A DNA stretch of 64,000 nucleotides. It comes from Chamaecyparis obtusa (Eukaryota; Streptophyta; Pinopsida; Cupressales; Cupressaceae). The stretch covers positions 2,043,501 to 2,107,500 of the forward strand of contig BSBK01000871.1 in NCBI GenBank assembly GCA_027943335.1, in the 5' to 3' direction. Shown one piece after another: positions 59,031 to 64,000 of the stretch. The notes under the pieces were generated by a model. That model did not search any database, was not told where the DNA came from, and was given only the letters and a program-made list of their open reading frames with translations. Numbering within the stretch: position 1 is the stretch's first letter; every line of letters starts with the position of its first letter. Position numbers and translations under genes: made by a program.

Positions 59031-60845
59031 AACAGAATTTTCAAAATAATTCTTAAAAACATCCAAACGATATTTATCAATTCCATTATTTATATTTTTG
59101 TAATTTTCATATTTTGTGGATCCTCAATGAAAACACGTGATTACGTATACGGTAAAATTCAAAACGATTAACAATGATTTTTAATTTATTTCGGACGACG
59201 TGTTATCTACGTTTTCTTTCGTCCTCCAATAGTATGTCTCGCAGCGATATTAAAGGCCGTCAATTTCAAGTACAATAATAACAATGTTTGTATCTTAAAA
59301 AACAGACAGTGTTGGCAGAAGTAGACGTTGGATCAAACTAAAACGTACGCCACACACACTGCCCATGCAGCATCTGTAAGCCTTCAGTATCCGTGCACTG
59401 TACAGTGTACTATAGCTTTAAATTAATTTTTTTTATAAAAAAAATAGCAATACAGATATTATTAGTCCCGTTGGCAATTCCTATGAAATAATTCAGTTGT
59501 TTGTATTTTCATTATTAATTATTTCAATATTATTTATGAATATAAATATTATTATTTGTATTTTTTAAATTTTTATTTCTATTCTAATTAGTTTTTATAA
59601 ATAAATTATTAAAAAACTATTTTCTGTCTATAAAATCTAAATTATTCTTTTAATAAAATCGATAAATATTTTTACTTAAAATTTAAATAATCATTCCATC
59701 TTAATAGTAAAAAATAAATAAAATAACTAATTTTCATATAATAGATAAAAGATTGTACAAAATGATTATTAAATTAAAATTAAAAAAATTTACATTTATA
59801 AAACTTTCAAATTATATGAATTATTAAATTATATTTACTTTAAATTTAAATTATATTTGTAATTAACAATTGTGAGTTAAAATTAATATTAATATAATTT
59901 TTAACATTTTTTTCATTCACAAATCGATTTTAATATTTTGAAATTAACAATTTGTTTTGATTATAGTTATCTTTTTAAATAATTTTTTTTCAATTACTAG
60001 TGAAATGTAAGTATATGCATTATAAAATAATTACATAAATCTATACATATAGTGTAGATATACAAGTATATATCTAAAATATCTATAATTGAATATATGT
60101 ATTCACATATCAATACAAATCTATATATTTGTAAATCATAAATACCTAAATTTGAACATATGTATATAAATTAATATATGGATATGTTCAAAAATAATAA
60201 TTAGATTAAAAAATATTAAGATTCTATTCATGTGTATTAAAAAAATGATAAGAGTTTATTTTAAAAAGATGAAATGAATATTTAAGGATGGAAATATAAA
60301 TGTTAAAAAAAATAGAGGTAAAAACATATATGGTAAAGATGTGTAAAGAGTCCATTTTTTTTCAAATTTGGAAAAGTAATAATTATAATGACAAATTTTT
60401 AACAATTGATGATGTGGGAAAAAATAATTAATCTCATTTTTCAAATTGAAAAAATAAGAATTTAAGTAGTAGACAATTTCAATAAATATTTATCAATATA
60501 AAAATAATTAAATGAAATAAGAAAAAAGTCTTATTTTATAAAAAAATAATATAAGGATAAAATATAAGTGTAAAAAAATAAGAGATAGAAAAGATATAAA
60601 ATGGTAAAAATGTTGTGTAAAGGACAAACAAAAACTAATCTATTTTTTAAATTGAAAAATTAAGAATTGAGTTAATATACAATTTTAATAAAATATTTAT
60701 CAATATAAAAAGAATAAGTAAATCAAATAAGAAACAAAAAGTTTTACTTCAAAAAAAATAATTACATAATGATATAATTTTTTAGGTAAAAAGGTTAAAG
60801 CCTAAAATTAAAAAAAGATAAATACTAATAAAAAACTAAAAAACT

Positions 60846-61610
60846 ATATATATATATATATATTGTATTAATAATCGAGAGAGCAACATACAAGAGTTTA
60901 AAAAAAATACAAGGGGAGGTTAGGCCTCAACTCACAAGTATCAAAGTCAATTAGTAAACTAGTGAGTATAGTCTAAACAATATTTCATCTACCAAAAAAG
61001 GGAAGAGTATAAAACAACCACCCAACTATACACAACATGAAGAAGAGCAAGTAACAATCCACAATTAACAGAACAGAGACTATATATCATCAAACTAGGG
61101 CCTGCAGATGCTAATGAAGCACATCATCATGGTTCTCCAGCCAAGTGGTCCAGCCCTGAGGACCTTCTATCCAAGACACCTTCTTCCGGTCCAGGATGTG
61201 AGTGAACAACTTGTTGAAATAGGGTCCTCTATTGTCCTTGATTTCCCTGATCAGCTTACTGAGAGCCTCATCAAAAGCAGTTGTATTCTCAGCAATCCTA
61301 GCCCGTTCATAGCCATCCTTCCTCTCATAGATGAACATAGTGGCATGCCCATCTCTGAGGATCCACAACAACTTCTTTCTTTCTACATTCATAAAAAAAA
61401 CAATCCCACACAACAATTTTAGTCGAGTGAGTTTCCTAAAAAACTCAGTAAGAGCCCTATCATTACCTTAGAATTTCTCCTCATTATGAATTTTCCATAT
61501 ATATAAACCAAAGAATGAAAGATGAAATAATATGCCAGAATAAATTAGCATCTTTCTTAATCCCATGTATGAAACCAGTAATAATATCAAAAGTGCAGAC
61601 ATGTATATTA
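60846..61610 (-). mobile_element. 5'-truncated LINE copy
   Basis: Minus strand. 61416-61111 reads NVERKKLLWILRDGHATMFI... to KKVSWIEGPQGWTTWLENHD, homologous along its length to the ORF2 C-terminus at 7173-6874 (NVNMTLDRKKLRRF..., WMKGPRGWTAWVEDYN). Upstream, 61610-61480 matches the GIKKDAN.FW....ILW segment in a broken frame. The 3' UTR ends in a (TA)n tail at 60847-60862. The two copies are clearly diverged, so they represent separate old insertions of one family. Confidence 0.82.
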
Positions 61611-62959
61611 ACAAAAAAATATGAATATATAAAAAATAAGATAAATATTAATAAAATATATTATAATTAATTATCTATATTATTGAAATGAACAAAATGA
61701 AAAAAATATTTATCATGTTTTTTTGCTTTTAAGACAATAATTTGAGATTCGCATAATGATTTTTTTTGCTTTTAAAACAACAATTTAAGATTCACATACA
61801 CTCCACCAAAGAGACATTTGTACTTTTAAATCTTCAATCCCATTGATTATGTATTTTACACATTTTATTTTATCAGTTTTTGAATACAAATCTTCTCATT
61901 TTCGCAAATATAAGTTTTTATTGAAATGTGGTAGGGATAAGCAAGAGTCTGAGTATTCAATATCACTTTTAGAAATGGATCAAACACATATTAGTAAACT
62001 GCAAATTTGATTATTTCAGTTCATGTATTCAGCTAGCCTTACTCTTTGTACAATCTCCAAACTTTGAGGAATGAAATTGAAACCTTAAGTGTGAGGATCA
62101 ATTAGAGGGAACACACGATCTTAAAATTGTCCACTCCTAGTCCATAAACTATGGTTGCATGCCTAGTTGCATGCCTCCTCTTTGTTTTCAAGTTTATACA
62201 TATCGCATTTGGTTGAATGTTTCTAATTCAAGTTGAGGTTTTGTAAAATCCTTTCTAATAAATTATAAATGTTCTACCACTAAATCATTGTATTCCATGA
62301 AATAATAATCAATTATATCATATTATTCATGCAACACGTTTGATATCTGCACATTTTGCATGCATGTCTACTGAAGATTTCACAACTGCAATATCTACAA
62401 CCCATCAAACCTTCCCTATCTTGACAAAGGCTTATGCTCTGAATCATCTTCCTCAAGTCTCTTATAATAGTTGAAGACATTTAATTTGATTTGATTATAT
62501 CTATTTTGTGCATTGTCTTTAAATATTTCTATGAAATGATAAATATACTAAAAAAAATATTAGAATTAATTTAATTATAAATTATTTTATTAATATTTTA
62601 ACTAATATTAAAAATTAATTTTTTATTTTTCACATTGAACCTCTTTAGATATAAGTGCTAGTCATAAGTAAAATAGGGAAAAATTCAACCCCACATAACA
62701 ATACAAGACAAAGACCTAAAAATCATGTTAGAAGAACGAAACAAGAGCATAACAACATGGCTCCCAAACTCCAGCAATATGGAACTGAACTCCAATAAGT
62801 GGATGTATAAGATATTGATAATGATAAATCTTTGTAGGTGAAAATGAGTACTTTATTTATTTTTTATTATACATATTATTTAAATTTTAAATAGAAAAAT
62901 AAAATAATTCTAATTTAAAAAATATATAAGCATAAACATCACGAGAATTTTATAACACA
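61611..62959. other. AT-rich interior of the inverted-repeat segment
   Basis: No coding signal. A short duplicated phrase ending TGCTTTTAA(A/G)ACAA(C/T)AATTT occurs twice near 61725-61790. Otherwise featureless. Confidence 0.35.
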
Positions 62960-63233
62960 AAGTAAATATAATTTAATAATTCGTATAATTTTTTTTAAAG
63001 TATAATTTTTAAATTTTAATTTAATAATACATTTTCAAAATTTTTATCTAAACATATTAGTTTGTATATTTATTTATATAATATAATAGAAATAGAAATG
63101 AGAATAAAAGATAAAAAATACTAATGATACCTATATTCATTAGTAATATTGAAATAACTAATAATGCAAATACAAATACCTAAATTGTATTCTTTGCTGA
63201 ATTATTTCATGGGACTGTTCAATGGGGCTAACA

Positions 63234-63237
<4 letters not shown>

Positions 63238-63282
<45 letters not shown>
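63238..63282. repeat. (AAT)n microsatellite
   Basis: About 15 uninterrupted AAT units inside the right arm of the inverted repeat. They are absent from the left arm, so the run expanded afterwards. Confidence 0.95.
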
Positions 63283-63425
63283 CATTTTAACTTAAAGTAC
63301 TCTATTCAATGCACATATACATATGTTGCTACGTGCAGTGTGTGGTTTGGGCATGACTAAAGCTTATGCTATGGCAATGTCTATGACATACGTTTTAGTT
63401 TGCTCCATAGACATTGGCCCTTAAT

Positions 63426-64000
63426 ATATTTGTGGTAGCATTAATAAAGGGATTTGAAACTTTCTAGTAGTGAGTATCTTAGACTCGCTTTAATCTAATT
63501 ATTATTTTTTCAATGAAAAAAATACAAATTACAATATTTAGATTGAAGTTATAAATTCCAGAGGAAGACTAAAGAGTACAAATAAACTAGGTGAACCTTA
63601 CAACATATCTAATGATCATTACATGACAACAAAAAGGGCACTAAATACATAGTATAAACATACAAAACACAATTGGTGCAACTAAATACATAGTATAACA
63701 ATACATTCCACCTATCTCATTTTTTTAACTTTCAACAAAGTATACCTGCAGTTTGTTGTTGTCATTTCATTCACAATGATAATCCTTCCAAACACGGCCC
63801 AAATGAAGAACAAAACATATCCTACAACCAACATCTTAATCTTGAAAGGAGTACCTTAGAATCTGAGTCATTATTACCTTCCTTTTTTTTGAGCATTTGC
63901 CTAACTTGAAGCTTGATTTGTTGGATTTGGAGATCAAAAGTTCTTCTCAACCTCAGTCTATAGTTGAGAAAAAGTTGAAGTCAAACAATAAAAAAATGTT
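63426..64000 (-). other. spacer; possible coding remnant at window edge
   Basis: On the minus strand about 63840-63995 reads an open Leu/Gln/Lys-rich stretch (FDLQIQQIKLQVRQMLKKKE then DSDSKVLLSRLRCWL) to a TAG, with coiled-coil character. It is cut by the window end and no family is recognised. A T/A-rich 3' tail near 63500 resembles the LINE 3' ends in style only. Confidence 0.25.

Larger units (their letters stand above)
59320..63425. mobile_element. 4.1-kb segment with long terminal inverted repeats
   Basis: The left arm (about 59320-59840) and right arm (about 62960-63425) are inverted copies. Anchors: CAAACTAAAACGTA(C/T)G at 59334-59349 and, inverted, 63387-63402; ATGAAATAATTCAG at about 59483-59496 and, inverted, 63198-63211; plus ATTATTTCAATATTA and GAATTATTAAATTATATTTA farther in. 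The interior is AT-rich and non-coding except for a nested LINE fragment. The form suggests a non-autonomous DNA transposon (MULE- or foldback-like) or an old palindromic duplication. Exact ends are unresolved. Confidence 0.5.

Overview
This is a plant nuclear window, most likely from a large, repeat-rich seed-plant genome of the gymnosperm type. The evidence is low GC, long AT-rich spacers, intron-containing gene ends, an L1-type LINE with the plant ORF1 layout, Ty1/copia and Ty3/gypsy chromovirus elements primed by initiator tRNA-Met, and a plant RING-H2 gene. The species cannot be named from the sequence. Almost all of the window is transposable-element sequence in different stages of decay. 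Only one uninterrupted recognisable host gene is present: a small RING-H2 E3 ligase at 57.1-57.5 kb on the minus strand.

Layout. 0-5.5 kb: short degenerate repeats, a broken reading frame (321-677), palindrome-rich GC blocks, and the 3' end of an unrecognised gene with two convincing phase-0 exons (3741-3848, 4016-4069). 6.7-12.7 kb: a nearly full-length minus-strand LINE bounded by a 14-bp target-site duplication (TSD). 12.7-21.9 kb: AT-rich spacer with exon-like pieces (15.3-16.8 kb on plus; 20.1-20.9 kb on minus), a GC-rich block and CGAC...GTCG hairpin repeats. 21.9-22.6 kb: a foldback structure built from 5S-rRNA-derived sequence. 22.7-25.3 kb: tandem AT repeat and degraded coding remnants. 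25.3-32.2 kb: a dead Ty1/copia element with two LTRs, the left one apparently missing its outer part. 33.3-34.2 kb: a solo LTR. 35.25-41.23 kb: a complete but dead Ty3/gypsy chromovirus with a perfect 5-bp TSD.

41.3-56.8 kb holds a 6.4-kb direct duplication (second copy about 9.07 kb downstream of the first). The copies are separated by a truncated minus-strand copia element (gag, protease, primer-binding site) and a fragment of another LTR. Each copy carries a repetitive 187-codon frame of unknown function; it is open in copy 1 and broken by a stop in copy 2. 57.1-64 kb: the RING-H2 gene, an inverted-repeat pair just upstream of it, a larger inverted-repeat-flanked segment (about 59.3-63.4 kb) with a 5'-truncated LINE copy nested inside, and AT-rich spacer.

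The mobile elements do not appear able to move. Each has several in-frame stops, often TAG where the family has Gln, and several have lost catalytic residues (copia RT and protease, gypsy integrase). The gypsy element retains its TSD. The LTRs look clearly diverged by eye, so none of the insertions is very recent. No prokaryotic feature, CRISPR array or tRNA gene was seen.
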